64,000 nucleotides of DNA from Burkholderia glumae LMG 2196 = ATCC 33617 (GTDB lineage: Bacteria; Pseudomonadota; Gammaproteobacteria; Burkholderiales; Burkholderiaceae): NCBI RefSeq assembly GCF_000960995.1, contig NZ_CP009434.1, positions 2,108,001 to 2,172,000 on the forward strand. Direction: 5' to 3'. The notes under the pieces are model-generated. The model was not told the DNA's origin. It saw only the letters and a list, made by a program, of their open reading frames with translations, and did not search any database. Positions 48,803-59,334 of the stretch are shown here, piece by piece. Numbering within the stretch: the stretch's first letter is position 1; the number at the start of each line of letters is the position of its first letter. A program made the position numbers and the translations under genes.

Positions 48803-51223
48803 TCAGCGCGCGGCGCGCGCGACCTCCACCAGGATCCGCTCGACGGCCTCGACATAGGTATGCGTGCCGAAGCGGCGCGTGGCCGTCTCGAAGCCGTTCG
48901 CGACGAGCCGTTCGCGGCGCGCCGGATCGCGGCGCAGCGCGGCGAGCGCCGCGCTCAGCGAAGCGGCGTCGCCGGGCTCGCAGAGCAGCCCGTTTACGCC
49001 GTCGTCGATGATCTCGACCACCCCGCCCGCGCGCGCGGCCACCACCGGCCGCCTCGCGAGCATGCCCTCGACGATCACGCGGCCGAACGGCTCCGGCGTG
49101 ATCGAGGTGTGCGCGACCACGTCCACCGCCTTCATCCACGACGCCACGTCGCGCTGAAACCCGGCGAAGATCACGCGGTCGCCGAGCCCGCGCTGCGCGA
49201 CGAGGTCCTGCAGCTCGGCCGCGTACTCGTCCTCGCCGAACAGCGGCGCGCCGACCAGCACCACGTGCAGGTCCGGATCGCGCGTGGCCGCCTCGAGCAG
49301 CAGGTGCTGGCCCTTCCAGCGCGCGAGGCGGCTGAACGAGCCGACCAGCCAGGCATGCTCGGGCAGCCCGAGGCGCGCGCGCAGCGTCGCGCGCGGCACG
49401 GCCTCCAGCGCCTCGAAGGGCGCCGCGTCGATGCCGTTGAAGACCACGTCCACCGACTCCTGCGCGCCGCCCGTCAGCGCCAGATAGGCCTGCGCGGACG
49501 CGTTCGAATTGGCGATCACGCGCGTCACGCCGAGCTTCGCGCAGCGCCGGATCGCGAACAGCTGCTTCGCGCCGAAATGCGCGTCGCTGACGATGTCGCG
49601 CAAATGCCAGACCACCGGCTTGCGCGCGAGGCGCCCGGCGAGCGCGCCCACCACCATCGCGCGCTGCGTGTTCGCGTAGATCACGTCGACGTCGCGCGCG
49701 CGCCGCACCGCCTCGCGCACCAGCGAGACCAGCCCGCCCGCCGCGCGCAACGAGACGCCGCCTTGCTTGCGCACGCCGTCGAGGCCGCGCGAGCGCAGCA
49801 CCGTCACGTCCACGCCCGCCTCGGCGAGCGCCGCATGGAACGGGCCGTCGTCGAACAGCAGCACGTTGGCGCTGCCGCGCCAGTGCGTGAGGAATTCGAG
49901 CAGCGACAGCTCGGCACCGCCGAGCACGCCGCTCTGGTCGAGCACCAGCGCGCGAACCTTGGCGGCCGCCACCGTGCCGGCATCGCGCGCGCCGGCGCGG
50001 GCGCGCGCCTGCGCGTCGGGCAGCAGGCTTTCGATCTGCTCGACCAGCCGGCGCCGGAAATGCCGGGTCGCGAAACGCTCGGCGTTGGCGCGGCAGGCCT
50101 CGGGCGTGAAGCGCCCGGGGGCCTGCTCGAACGCATCGACGGCCGCCACGATCGCCGGCACGCTCTGTTCCTCGAAGAACAGCCCGGTGGGCGCCGCGTC
50201 GGCGCTGCCGTCGCGCAGGGTTTCGAGCGCGCCGCCCTTGCCGAACGCGATCACCGGCGTACCGCAGGCCTGCGCCTCCACCACCGAGATGCCGAAATCC
50301 TCCTCGGCCGCGAACACGAACGCACGGGCGCGGCGCATGTGGTCCTGCAGCACCTCGAACGGCTGGTAGCCGAGAATCTCCACGTTCGGGCCGGCCTTGG
50401 CGCGCACCTTGTTCATCTCGGGGCCGTCGCCGATCACCACCAGCCGGCGCTCCGGCATGCGCGCGAAGGCCTCGACGATCAGGTCGATCTTCTTGTACGG
50501 CACCATCCGCGAGGCGGTGAGGTAGAAATCCTCCTTCTCGGTGGCAAGCGAGAACGCCTCGACGTCCACCGGCGGGAACACCACGGCCGCGTCTCGCTGG
50601 TAGACCTTGCGGATGCGCCGGGCGATGAACGCCGAATTGGCGATGAAGCCGTCCACCGAATTGGACGTGCGGCTGTCCCAGTTGCGGATGTAATGCAGGA
50701 TCAGCCGTGCCGCATACGATTTCGGGCCGCGCGTGAGCCGCGACTGCTCCAGGTACTGGTGCTGCAGGTCCCAGGCGTAGCGGATCGGCGAATGCACGTA
50801 GCTGATGTGGATCTGGTCCGGCCCGGTCAGCACGCCCTTGGCCACCGCGTGGCTGCTGGAGATCACCAGATCGTAGCCCGACACGTCGAGCTGCTCGATC
50901 GCGAGCGGCATCAGCGGCAGGTAGGCGCGATATTTCCGGCGCGCGAACGGCAGCTTCTGGATGAACGAGGTGGTCACCGGGCGGTCGTGCAGGAAGCCGC
51001 GATCGTCGAGGAAATCGACGAGGCTGAACAGGTCCGCGTCGGGAAAGCACGCGATGATCTGTTCGAGCACGCGCTCGGCGCCGGCGTAGGTGACGAGCCA
51101 GTCGTGCACGATCGCCACGCGCAGCGGCTTGCCCGACGGCTTGCCGGCCGCGCGCGCGGTGCCGGCCGTCTGGTGCTGCCGTGCGAACGACGGCACGGAG
51201 CGTTCTACGAGTTCGCCTTTCAT
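48803..51223 (-). CDS. Fused two-domain GT4 glycosyltransferase
   Basis: An 806-aa cytoplasmic protein that joins two complete GT-B, family 4 transferases. Domain 1 (about 34-430) starts LRVAIVHDWLVTYAGAERVLE, the WbaZ-type start of mannosyl- or rhamnosyltransferases, and has the EX7E motif in EDFGISVVE. Domain 2 (about 440-800) starts VRALVLDQSGVLGGAELSLLEF and has its own EX7E in PEPFGRVIVE. A Pro-free Ala/Arg linker joins them. Most bacteria have these as separate genes. Start ATG 51223 overlaps the flippase stop as ATGA, so they are coupled. Two successive sugar additions by one polypeptide are likely; nearby gmd suggests GDP-sugars as donors. Confidence 0.93.
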   Translation of the reverse strand: MKGELVERSVPSFARQHQTAGTARAAGKPSGKPLRVAIVHDWLVTYAGAERVLEQIIACFPDADLFSLVDFLDDRGFLHDRPVTTSFIQKLPFARRKYRAYLPLMPLAIEQLDVSGYDLVISSSHAVAKGVLTGPDQIHISYVHSPIRYAWDLQHQYLEQSRLTRGPKSYAARLILHYIRNWDSRTSNSVDGFIANSAFIARRIRKVYQRDAAVVFPPVDVEAFSLATEKEDFYLTASRMVPYKKIDLIVEAFARMPERRLVVIGDGPEMNKVRAKAGPNVEILGYQPFEVLQDHMRRARAFVFAAEEDFGISVVEAQACGTPVIAFGKGGALETLRDGSADAAPTGLFFEEQSVPAIVAAVDAFEQAPGRFTPEACRANAERFATRHFRRRLVEQIESLLPDAQARARAGARDAGTVAAAKVRALVLDQSGVLGGAELSLLEFLTHWRGSANVLLFDDGPFHAALAEAGVDVTVLRSRGLDGVRKQGGVSLRAAGGLVSLVREAVRRARDVDVIYANTQRAMVVGALAGRLARKPVVWHLRDIVSDAHFGAKQLFAIRRCAKLGVTRVIANSNASAQAYLALTGGAQESVDVVFNGIDAAPFEALEAVPRATLRARLGLPEHAWLVGSFSRLARWKGQHLLLEAATRDPDLHVVLVGAPLFGEDEYAAELQDLVAQRGLGDRVIFAGFQRDVASWMKAVDVVAHTSITPEPFGRVIVEGMLARRPVVAARAGGVVEIIDDGVNGLLCEPGDAASLSAALAALRRDPARRERLVANGFETATRRFGTHTYVEAVERILVEVARAAR

Positions 51224-52686
51224 ATGCTTTTCCCGGGAATCAGGCGGCCCAGCACGCCGCGCGCGAGCGCGCGCAGGCCGGGCGTCATCACGAAGGACCA
51301 CGCGATGTTGAGCGCGGCGACGAGTGCGCAGAGCGCGACGGCCTGCGCCAGGGCCGGCGTCGTCCAGGCCAGCGCGAGACTGCCGAACAAGAAGGCCAGG
51401 TGGGCGGCCATGTCGGCCACGATCGGCCGGCGCTTCACCGACGCCAGCACCAGCAATACGCCGTAGTCGATGAGCGCGCGCGCGACCACCACCACCGCCG
51501 CGCCGATCAGGCCGAAGTGCGTGATGCCGAACCAGAGCCCGCCGACGAAGAACGGCAGCTCGACGAGCCCCGCCAGGGCGGCGCGGGCCGGATTGACCTG
51601 CGACTGGATCAGGATTCGCATCACGCCGGCCTGCCCCACCAGCCAGATGCCGATCACGAGCACGCGGCCGACCGGCGAGGACTGGGTGGCGAGATCGTGG
51701 CCGACCCAGAGTTCGAGGAACGGCTGCAGCGCGAAGATCGCGACGATCGCCACCGGCGTGAACACGCCGTTGAGGAATTCGAGCGACTGCCGCACGAGGT
51801 GGTCGGCATGGTCGCGATCGACCGCCGACAGCCGCGGGAACAGCGTGCGCACCACCGCGTTCGGCAGCATGTTGAGCCGCGTGACGAGGTTCTGCGGCAC
51901 CGTGTAGTAGGTCACGTAGCGCGCGCCCAGATGCGCGCCGAGGATCACGCGGTCGAGCGAATCGGCCACCATGGTCGCCGTGCTGGCGATCAGCATCCAG
52001 CCGCCGAACGTGAACAGCTCCCTGGCGGTGCGCCAGCGCGGCGGCGCGACGCGCCGGATGTTCAGCACGCGCAGGCTCGCGCGGCCGAGCAGGACCGCCG
52101 CGATCAGCCGCGCCAGCACCGCGGCGGCCAGCACCGCGGGCAGCGTCGGCGCGATCAGCCAGGCCGCGAACAGCGGCAGCAGCTGGAACAGGAAGGTGCC
52201 GAACGTCTGGTTCGCGTTGTAGACGCCGAAGCGTTCGGCGCCGTTGATCGCGCCGGAGAACACCCACGACACGTTCGCGATCGGAATCGCGCAGGCGAGC
52301 CACGGCAGCGCGCGATAAACCTCGTGCTGCAGTTCGGCCGAGACCTTGGTGAAGTACGAGGTGTAGATGAACGCGCCGAAGTAGATCAGCAGGCCGCCCG
52401 CGATGCCGGTGGCAAGGTTCAGCCAGCAGGCGCTCCAGAACACGCGCTCGCACTGCTGGGGGTCGCCGCTCGCGAGCGCCTTCGAGATCTGGTTCTGTGC
52501 GGCCATGCTCATGCCGAGATCGAGGATGCCGAAGTAGCCGATCAGCGTCCACACCAGGCTCACCACGCCGTAGCGGTCCACCCCGAGCGTGTGGATGTAG
52601 GCCGGCACCGTCACCAGCGACACGAAGGTCGGCAGGATCAGGCCGACGAAATTCACCGCGACGTTCTTCAGGATTCGCTTATCCAT
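51220..52686 (-). CDS. wzx: Wzx-type polysaccharide flippase (MATE/MOP superfamily)
   Basis: A 488-aa inner-membrane protein with about 12-14 helices that moves lipid-linked oligosaccharide to the periplasm. Family features are the N-terminal KNVAVNFVGLILPTFVSLVTVPAYI, GVVSLVWTLIGYFGILDLGMS, and the TMVADSLDRVILGAHLGARYVTYYTVPQNL segment. It is coupled to the glycosyltransferase, and 48 bases separate it from the propeller protein upstream; the three form an operon read leftwards. No polymerase (Wzy) gene is in the window, so either a single repeat unit is exported or the polymerase lies elsewhere. Confidence 0.9.
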   Translation of the reverse strand: MDKRILKNVAVNFVGLILPTFVSLVTVPAYIHTLGVDRYGVVSLVWTLIGYFGILDLGMSMAAQNQISKALASGDPQQCERVFWSACWLNLATGIAGGLLIYFGAFIYTSYFTKVSAELQHEVYRALPWLACAIPIANVSWVFSGAINGAERFGVYNANQTFGTFLFQLLPLFAAWLIAPTLPAVLAAAVLARLIAAVLLGRASLRVLNIRRVAPPRWRTARELFTFGGWMLIASTATMVADSLDRVILGAHLGARYVTYYTVPQNLVTRLNMLPNAVVRTLFPRLSAVDRDHADHLVRQSLEFLNGVFTPVAIVAIFALQPFLELWVGHDLATQSSPVGRVLVIGIWLVGQAGVMRILIQSQVNPARAALAGLVELPFFVGGLWFGITHFGLIGAAVVVVARALIDYGVLLVLASVKRRPIVADMAAHLAFLFGSLALAWTTPALAQAVALCALVAALNIAWSFVMTPGLRALARGVLGRLIPGKSI

Positions 52687-52734
52687 GGCGCCGCCTTGCG
52701 CCGCGCCGCGCGTTCACCGCCGTCATCTCGATCG

Positions 52735-54948
52735 TCATGGCTGGGTCGCCTCCGTCGAGCGCGGCGTCCACCGGTACATCATCACCTTGCCGCGCGCGTC
52801 TTCCTCCACGAAGATCAGGTACTCGCCGTTCTCGCGCCGGTGCGCGCTGATGCCGAACGGCACGTCCACCCAGCCCGAGGCATGTCCGACCTCGGCGCCC
52901 GGCTTGATCACGCCGAGTTCGTGACCGTTCTGCTTGTCGTAGACGTGGACGATGCCGGCCGGCTCCACGCCGAACAGGTAGCGCCCCTCGACGGTGAGCC
53001 CGATCAGGTCGAAGATCGGCTTGGCGTCGAGCCGCCACGGCAGCGCCAGCTGGTAGCGCTGCACCGGCTCGCCGCTCGACCACTTGTCGTAGCGCACCAG
53101 CACCGGGCCGACCTCCTTGTTGATGCCGCCCTTCGGCGGCATGTCGGCCGTGTAGCCCGTCACGTAGAGCGTGTCGGTGTCCGGTTCGTAGATGGCGCGG
53201 CGCAGCTCGGTGAACGGCGCCGGGGTCGGATAGTCGGTCAGCTTGTCGAACGAATAGATCGGGTTGCCGGCCTTGTCGAGGCCGCCGTAGCGGAAGCGGT
53301 GGATGCCGCGCGTGTCGCTGGCGCGCCAGATGTCGCCGCGGGCGTCGATCCACCAGCCCCAGCCGCCCGCCGCCTTCGGCTTGCCGGTGGTGTTCAGCGA
53401 GAATTCGCCGTCCTCGAAGCGGCCGTTGCCGTTCTGGTCGCGCCAGATCCAGTCGCCGCCCGACGGCCGGTTCGGCACCCGGTCCACGGGCCGTGCGCGC
53501 CCGGCGATCAGGCCGGACGGGATCGCGGTCTCGCCGTCGCGCTTCGGATCGAAGCGGTAGATCTTCAGGTGATCGGCATACATGTCGGTCAGATACAGGA
53601 ACGTGTGGCCGTCGAGCCGGCGCGCGGTGGGCATGCCGGGCCACTGGTCGGTGGTGAACACGGGGTCCTGCGGATACTTGAAGCGGTTCGTCAGGAAGCC
53701 CGCGTAGCGCCACTCGCGGCCGGCCGGCTTCGAGAAATCGAGCTCGAAGCGCTTGTTGCCGGTGTAGACGCTGTTCGGCCGCGCCGGATCGATCCAGGCG
53801 CCGTCCACGAACAGCAGGCCATCCACCTGCCAGCGCAGCTTGCCGTCGGGCGCGTAGCTCGCGAGCGTCGCGCCGAGCCCCGCGCCGAGCGAGCCCTGCT
53901 TCACGCCGATGCCGTTCATCGCCACGTAGATGTTGCCGTCGCGATCGGCACCCACGCCGGTCAGGCCGTTGAAGCGCTGCGGGCCGGGGCGGCCCGCCAC
54001 CCCCGAGAAGATGCCGCCGCGCTCGCCGAGCGTGCCGCTCGGCGCATAGCCGTGGTCCGATTTCGCGTAGATCAGGATCTGCTGGCGCGGGCCGTTGTCG
54101 GCGATCAGCAGGCGGCCCTTGGCATCGACCGCCACGTCCACCGCGTCGGTGTCGGCCGGCAGCGCCGGCGCGTCGTCGATCGCGCGGCCGTCGGCTCGCA
54201 GGTGGGCGAGCTTCGCGGGGCCGTGCACCGAATCGGTCAGCAGCCACAGCGTGCCGTCGGCGGCCAGCGCGATGCGGCCCGGCTCGTGCGCCGTGAACGA
54301 GGCGAGCTTGTCCATCGACCCGGCATCGTAGACGTCCACGCTGTCGTGCTGCGGATCGGTGGCGTAGAGACGCTGGTTCGAGGCGGCCAGGCCGGCGATC
54401 TCGGCGCGCGTGTCGACCGGCACGTCGTTGACCTTCAGGAAGCTCGCGGCCAGCTTGCCGCGCGCGTCGCCGGCGGCCGCCGCGCGGAACGGCGCGGGCC
54501 GCTTCAGGTCACCGATCGCGCGCCGCGAGATGCCGTACCACTGGCGGCCCTTCTCCGGCCAGATGCCGGGGTTCACGAGCCGGCCCTTCTCGTTGCCGAC
54601 GCCGATCGCGACATACGCGTAGTGGTCGTTGACGGCGATCGCGTTGCCGCCGGCATTGCCCCAGCCGTGCGTGCCGCCCGCGAAGCCGAGCATCCGGCCG
54701 TCCTGATAGACGCTCGCCTCGGCGCCGCTCTCGTCCCAGGGCGCATTCGTGTAGACCTTGCCGTCGGGCGTGACGGCAATCGCGCGGATATCGATCTGGG
54801 TCCAGCTGCCGTCGCCGTAGCCGTAGGTGTTGCCGATCCACGAATTGCTGGCCTCGAGCGTGGCCGCGCCCCGCGCGTGCAGCGGCAGGCAGGCGGCGAG
54901 GATCAGGATGATCAGGGCAGTGAGGGCGATCGGGGGCGAACGTCGCAA
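52735..54948 (-). CDS. Lipoprotein-like beta-propeller (NHL-type) protein
   Basis: A 737-aa exported protein. TTG 54948 is the likely start: GGAGAG lies five bases before it, and it gives MRRSPPIALTALIILILAAC, a lipoprotein signal with an LAAC lipobox. A GTG- or ATG-like start 30 codons upstream would give an overlong Arg-rich leader. The mature part has many blade-like repeats: RAIAVTPDGKVYT, NAIAVNDHYAYVA, DVAVDAKGRLLIAD, TGVGADRDGNIYVA, in the style of NHL or SMP-30 propellers, and DQNGNGRFEDGEF is a calcium-binding-like loop. First gene of the operon with the flippase and fused glycosyltransferase, so probably acts in polymer assembly, modification or export at the cell surface. The enzymatic role is unknown. 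Confidence 0.8.
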   Translation of the reverse strand: MRRSPPIALTALIILILAACLPLHARGAATLEASNSWIGNTYGYGDGSWTQIDIRAIAVTPDGKVYTNAPWDESGAEASVYQDGRMLGFAGGTHGWGNAGGNAIAVNDHYAYVAIGVGNEKGRLVNPGIWPEKGRQWYGISRRAIGDLKRPAPFRAAAAGDARGKLAASFLKVNDVPVDTRAEIAGLAASNQRLYATDPQHDSVDVYDAGSMDKLASFTAHEPGRIALAADGTLWLLTDSVHGPAKLAHLRADGRAIDDAPALPADTDAVDVAVDAKGRLLIADNGPRQQILIYAKSDHGYAPSGTLGERGGIFSGVAGRPGPQRFNGLTGVGADRDGNIYVAMNGIGVKQGSLGAGLGATLASYAPDGKLRWQVDGLLFVDGAWIDPARPNSVYTGNKRFELDFSKPAGREWRYAGFLTNRFKYPQDPVFTTDQWPGMPTARRLDGHTFLYLTDMYADHLKIYRFDPKRDGETAIPSGLIAGRARPVDRVPNRPSGGDWIWRDQNGNGRFEDGEFSLNTTGKPKAAGGWGWWIDARGDIWRASDTRGIHRFRYGGLDKAGNPIYSFDKLTDYPTPAPFTELRRAIYEPDTDTLYVTGYTADMPPKGGINKEVGPVLVRYDKWSSGEPVQRYQLALPWRLDAKPIFDLIGLTVEGRYLFGVEPAGIVHVYDKQNGHELGVIKPGAEVGHASGWVDVPFGISAHRRENGEYLIFVEEDARGKVMMYRWTPRSTEATQP

Positions 54949-55478
54949 TGGGGCTCTCCGAAGTGGACGGATGGGCAAAACGGTCCGTGCCGCGCCGGCG
55001 GCGGCCCTCGCGTGTGCCCGCAGCAAGCGCGTTCGCATCGGGCCGCGCCGCCAGGCACGGTGCGAGGCAGGTTACAAGCGAAAATAATCACAAGAAATTG
55101 CGAATAATTTCCCGCAACGCAGCAAGGCGGCCTCCACCGGCATGAGCGCACCGTTTTGCCGGCCATTCGGCAATTTCGGCTTGCCCGATCAGAAAATATG
55201 CGTAAGTTGTACCGGCAGCCGCGCGCGGATCGCCCCGTCGCAAACGATTGCGCCATCCCCGGCAGCACGCTTCGCGTCGATCCACATCGTTATTTTTTGC
55301 CGATTTCTTTTCCCTAGAATCCCACTCGCACCGGATTCGAATGTCGCCCCGATAATCCTCGGGCCGTCGGCCGGCGCAGGAGCGCCCGCCTGCCGCGCGG
55401 CAGGCGTCATATGCAGGGCTACGCACCCGGCTCATTCACGAACCAGGCCTGACGGCCTCTCCTCCTGGCTGAACGGAC
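54949..55478. other. Divergent promoter region of the polysaccharide genes
   Basis: A 530-base gap between the leftward propeller operon and the rightward acyltransferase-gmd operon. It is AT-richer in the middle. An 18-bp imperfect palindrome, GAAATT-6-AATTTC (55094-55111), may be a regulator site shared by both operons. No gene is seen. Confidence 0.45.
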
Positions 55479-56557
55479 ATGATGACGACCGACACACTTC
55501 CTCCGCCGACGCCGCACGCAGGCCGCATCGTCCAGCTCGACGGCCTGCGTGCGATCGCCGTGATGGCCGTGTTCCTGCAGCACGCCGTGAAGGCGCCGCT
55601 GTGGATGGGCGTGGATCTGTTCTTCGTGCTGAGCGGGCTGCTGATCACCGGCATCCTGCTCGACCGCAAGGCGCGCGGCCTGCCGCTGTTCCGCCATTTC
55701 TACCTGCGGCGCGCGCGGCGCATCCTGCCCTCGTATGCGCTGCTGCTGCTGGTCTCCACGCTGCTGTTCGGCGCCGGCTGGCTCGCGCATTGGCCCTGGT
55801 ACGCGTTGTTCTCGACCAACATCGGGCTGTCGCTCGGCAGCATCGGCCACGAGAGCCTGAACGTGCTCTGGTCGCTCGCGGTGGAGGAGCAGTTCTACAT
55901 TTTCTGGCCGTTCGTGGTGCTGCTCTGCCCCGAGCGCCGGCTCGCCTGGGTGGCCGCTGCGCTGGTGATCGCCGCGCCCGTGCTGCGCGCGATCGCGACG
56001 CCGTGGTTCGGCTCGTTCTGGCCGATCTACTACCTCACCCCGTTCCGCATGGATCTGCTCGCGGCCGGCGCGCTGCTCGCCGTGGTGCTGCGCCGCGACC
56101 GCCGCGCGCTCGAACCGTATACCGGCGTGGCGGTGGCGGCGGCCTGCCTCGCGCTCGCGCTGCTCGCCTGGCTGCATCTGTCGAATCCGCGCTTTCGCGC
56201 CGCCAACACGCCGCTGTCGAACGCGGCGCTCTACAGCATCTCGCTCGTGCTCTGCACCTCGATCGTGGTGATCGCGCTGCGCGGGCGCGGCCTCGTGCAG
56301 CGCGTGCTGACGCATCCGGTGCTGGTCTACGTCGGCACCATCAGCTACACGGTCTATCTCATCCACCTGAGCGTGCTGTACGCGCTCTGGTCATGGCATC
56401 TGAGCCGCTACGAGAGCGCCGCGCTCGCGCTCGTCATCACGCTCGGCTACGCGACGCTCACCTGGTTCGGCTTCGAACGGCGCCTCACGCGCTCTGCGCC
56501 CGCGCCGTCGCGGCCGGCCGTGCCCCGGCCTTCCACTCGCTCCATCAGGAACCCGTT

Positions 56558-56561
<4 letters not shown>
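55479..56561 (+). CDS. Membrane acyltransferase (acyltransferase-3 family)
   Basis: A 360-aa polytopic O-acyltransferase. Marks are QLDGLRAIAVMAVFLQHA with the catalytic His, GVDLFFVLSGLLITGILLD, the HFYLRRARRILPSYALLL segment, LNVLWSLAVEEQFYIFWP with its Glu, and ISYTVYLIHLSVLYALW. ATG 55479 has ATG as its second codon as well. The stop overlaps the start of gmd as ATGA, so the acylation and GDP-sugar steps are translationally linked. It differs from the OafA-like gene at 47.3 kb and probably acts on another sugar position. Confidence 0.92.
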
Positions 56562-57599
<1,038 letters not shown>

Positions 57600-57601
<2 letters not shown>

Positions 57602-57890
57602 TTCGAACCGGGTCCGCCGCGCGCTCGTGACGGGCCTGGCCGGCTTCCCGGGCCGCTTGTCGCGACGAGCCTCGCGGCGGCCGGCTGTGCAGTGCGGAGG
57701 CCGCGGCGCCGCTCGGCGACACGCTGCGCTGGATGGTCGAGGCGGCGCAGGCACGCCTTTCGTCGGACGAAAGCGGCAGCTACGCGGCCGCCCGGCAGTA
57801 TCTGGCGGCGCGCCGAGCGGCACGCCGCGCCGCGTCCCGGTCGGACGCCACACCGGCCCGGCGGCGCACCAGACCGGCGCCGGGCCCGAC
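57600..57890 (+). pseudogene. Probable remnant of rmd (GDP-6-deoxymannose reductase)
   Basis: Directly after gmd, one frame reads NRVRRALVTGLAGFPGR, the NAD(P)-binding start of an SDR epimerase/reductase. The match continues in the next frame as LVATSLAAAGCAV, which needs a one-base shift near 57657. It is then followed, after a jump, by EAAAPLGDTLRWMVEAAQ (about 57707-57760), which looks like the C-terminal helix of the same family. About 700 bases of gene body are missing. The order gmd-rmd is common in Burkholderia, so this fits a decayed rmd. The reading is by eye, from pieces, and carries moderate certainty. Confidence 0.55.
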
Positions 57891-57897
57891 CCGCGCG

Positions 57898-59088
57898 TCA
57901 GCCCGCCAGCCCGCGCGCGAGATCGTCGCGGATGTCGCCGGCGTTCTCCAGCCCCACCGCGAGCCGGATCAGCCCTTCGCTGATGCCCGCCGCGGCGCGC
58001 GCCTCGGGCGTGATGCGCGAGTGCGTGGTGGTGGCCGGATGCGTGATCGTGGTGCGCGTGTCGCCGAGGTTCGCGGTGATCGACACGATCTTGGTGCTGT
58101 CGATCACGCGCCACGCATTCGCGCGCTGCGCCTCCGGCGTGTCGCCCTTCAGCTCGAACGACACCACCGCGCCGCCCGCCTTCTGCTGGCGCCTGGCGAT
58201 CTGGTACTGCGGATGCGATTCGAGCCCGGGATAGAACACGCGCTTGACGGCCGGATGGCTGTCGAGCCAGCGCGCGATCTCCAGCGCGTTGGCCGACTGC
58301 TTCTCGACGCGCAGCGACAGCGTTTCCATGCCCTTGAGCAGCACCCACGCGTTGAAGGCCGACAGCGTGGGCCCCGCGCTGCGCACGAACGGGAACACCT
58401 TGCCGGTGATGAACGCCTTCGAGCCCACCAGCGCGCCGCCCAGCACGCGGCCCTGGCCGTCGAGAAACTTGGTGGCCGAGTGCATCACCACGTCGGCGCC
58501 GAGCTTGAGCGGCTGCTGAAGCGCCGGGCTGCAGAAGCAGTTGTCGACCACGAACAGCGCATTGGCGGCCTTCGCGACCTTCGAGATGGCCTCGATGTCG
58601 GCCAGCTCGGTGAGCGGGTTCGACGGCGTCTCGAGGAAGAACATCTTCGTCTCGGGACGCACCGCGGCGCGCCACGCCTCCAGGTCGGTGGGATCGACGA
58701 AGGTGGTGGTGATGCCGAACTTGCTGAAGATCTGCGAGAACATGCCGAGCGTCGAGCCGAACAGGCTGCGCGAGCTGACCAGATGGTCGCCCGACTGCAG
58801 CGCCGCCATCACCACCGACATGATGGCCGCCATCCCCGAGGCGGTCGCGATGCAGGCCTCGCCGCCCTCCAGCGCCGCGAGCCGGTCCTGGAACATCGTG
58901 ACGGTCGGGTTCGTGAAGCGCGAATACGTGTAGTTGTCCTCGGAATTCGCGAAGCGCTCGGCGGCATCGGCGGCGCTCGTGAAGCAGAAGCTCGAGGTCA
59001 GGAAGATCGCTTCCGAGTGCTCGTTGTATTCGCTGCGCAGCGTGCCCGAGCGAATCGCGAGCGTGTCGAAATTGAAAGAGTCGTCCAT
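57898..59088 (-). CDS. metZ: O-succinylhomoserine sulfhydrylase
   Basis: A 396-aa PLP enzyme of the Cys/Met metabolism family that makes homocysteine from O-succinylhomoserine and sulphide. The PLP lysine is in HSATKFLDGQGRVLGG, and SGMAAI, FLETPSNPL and VDNCFCSP are typical. The Asn/Asp-rich N-terminus NFDTLAIRSG with YSRFTNPTV fits MetZ and not cystathionine synthase. Start ATG 59088 gives MDDSFNFDTLAIR as in relatives; 23 upstream codons are likely not translated. It follows purF on the same strand, with a strong terminator between, so it has its own promoter in 59089-59160 or depends on readthrough. Confidence 0.95.
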   Translation of the reverse strand: MDDSFNFDTLAIRSGTLRSEYNEHSEAIFLTSSFCFTSAADAAERFANSEDNYTYSRFTNPTVTMFQDRLAALEGGEACIATASGMAAIMSVVMAALQSGDHLVSSRSLFGSTLGMFSQIFSKFGITTTFVDPTDLEAWRAAVRPETKMFFLETPSNPLTELADIEAISKVAKAANALFVVDNCFCSPALQQPLKLGADVVMHSATKFLDGQGRVLGGALVGSKAFITGKVFPFVRSAGPTLSAFNAWVLLKGMETLSLRVEKQSANALEIARWLDSHPAVKRVFYPGLESHPQYQIARRQQKAGGAVVSFELKGDTPEAQRANAWRVIDSTKIVSITANLGDTRTTITHPATTTHSRITPEARAAAGISEGLIRLAVGLENAGDIRDDLARGLAG

Positions 59089-59159
59089 GTCTGGTTCATC
59101 CGGTTTCATTCGGGCGCGCCGCGCCGCGGGCGCGCCACGCCAGGCCGCGAGGGCCAACG

Positions 59160-59193
59160 AAAAAGCCCGCGATGCGTCGGCATCGGCGGGCTT
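59160..59193 (-). terminator. Rho-independent terminator between purF and metZ
   Basis: On the minus strand, AAGCCCGCCGATGC and GCATCGCGGGCTT form a 13-bp stem with one bulged base and a 4-base loop, followed by TTTTT. It ends the folC-purF message some 140 bases after purF, or acts as an attenuator just ahead of metZ. Confidence 0.88.
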
Positions 59194-59334
59194 CAGGTGC
59201 GGCAGCTTTCGACTCGGGCCGGCATTCGGGCCGGCCTTCGCTTTAGCTGTTTCGGGTGACTGCCCCGCGTCCGCAAGCTGAGATCAAATCGACGCAGCGC
59301 CCATCCTAACATGTGTCACGACGGGCGCGGCGTT

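Noticed and set aside
51223..52552. N-terminal extension of the fused glycosyltransferase frame to 1249 codons
   Set aside because: The extension overlaps the flippase gene in another frame and is Arg-rich nonsense; ATG 51223 with the ATGA overlap is the true start.
59089..59330. SAM or SAH riboswitch ahead of metZ
   Set aside because: Only the terminator stem is evident; I could not find the conserved core of any SAM-class riboswitch.
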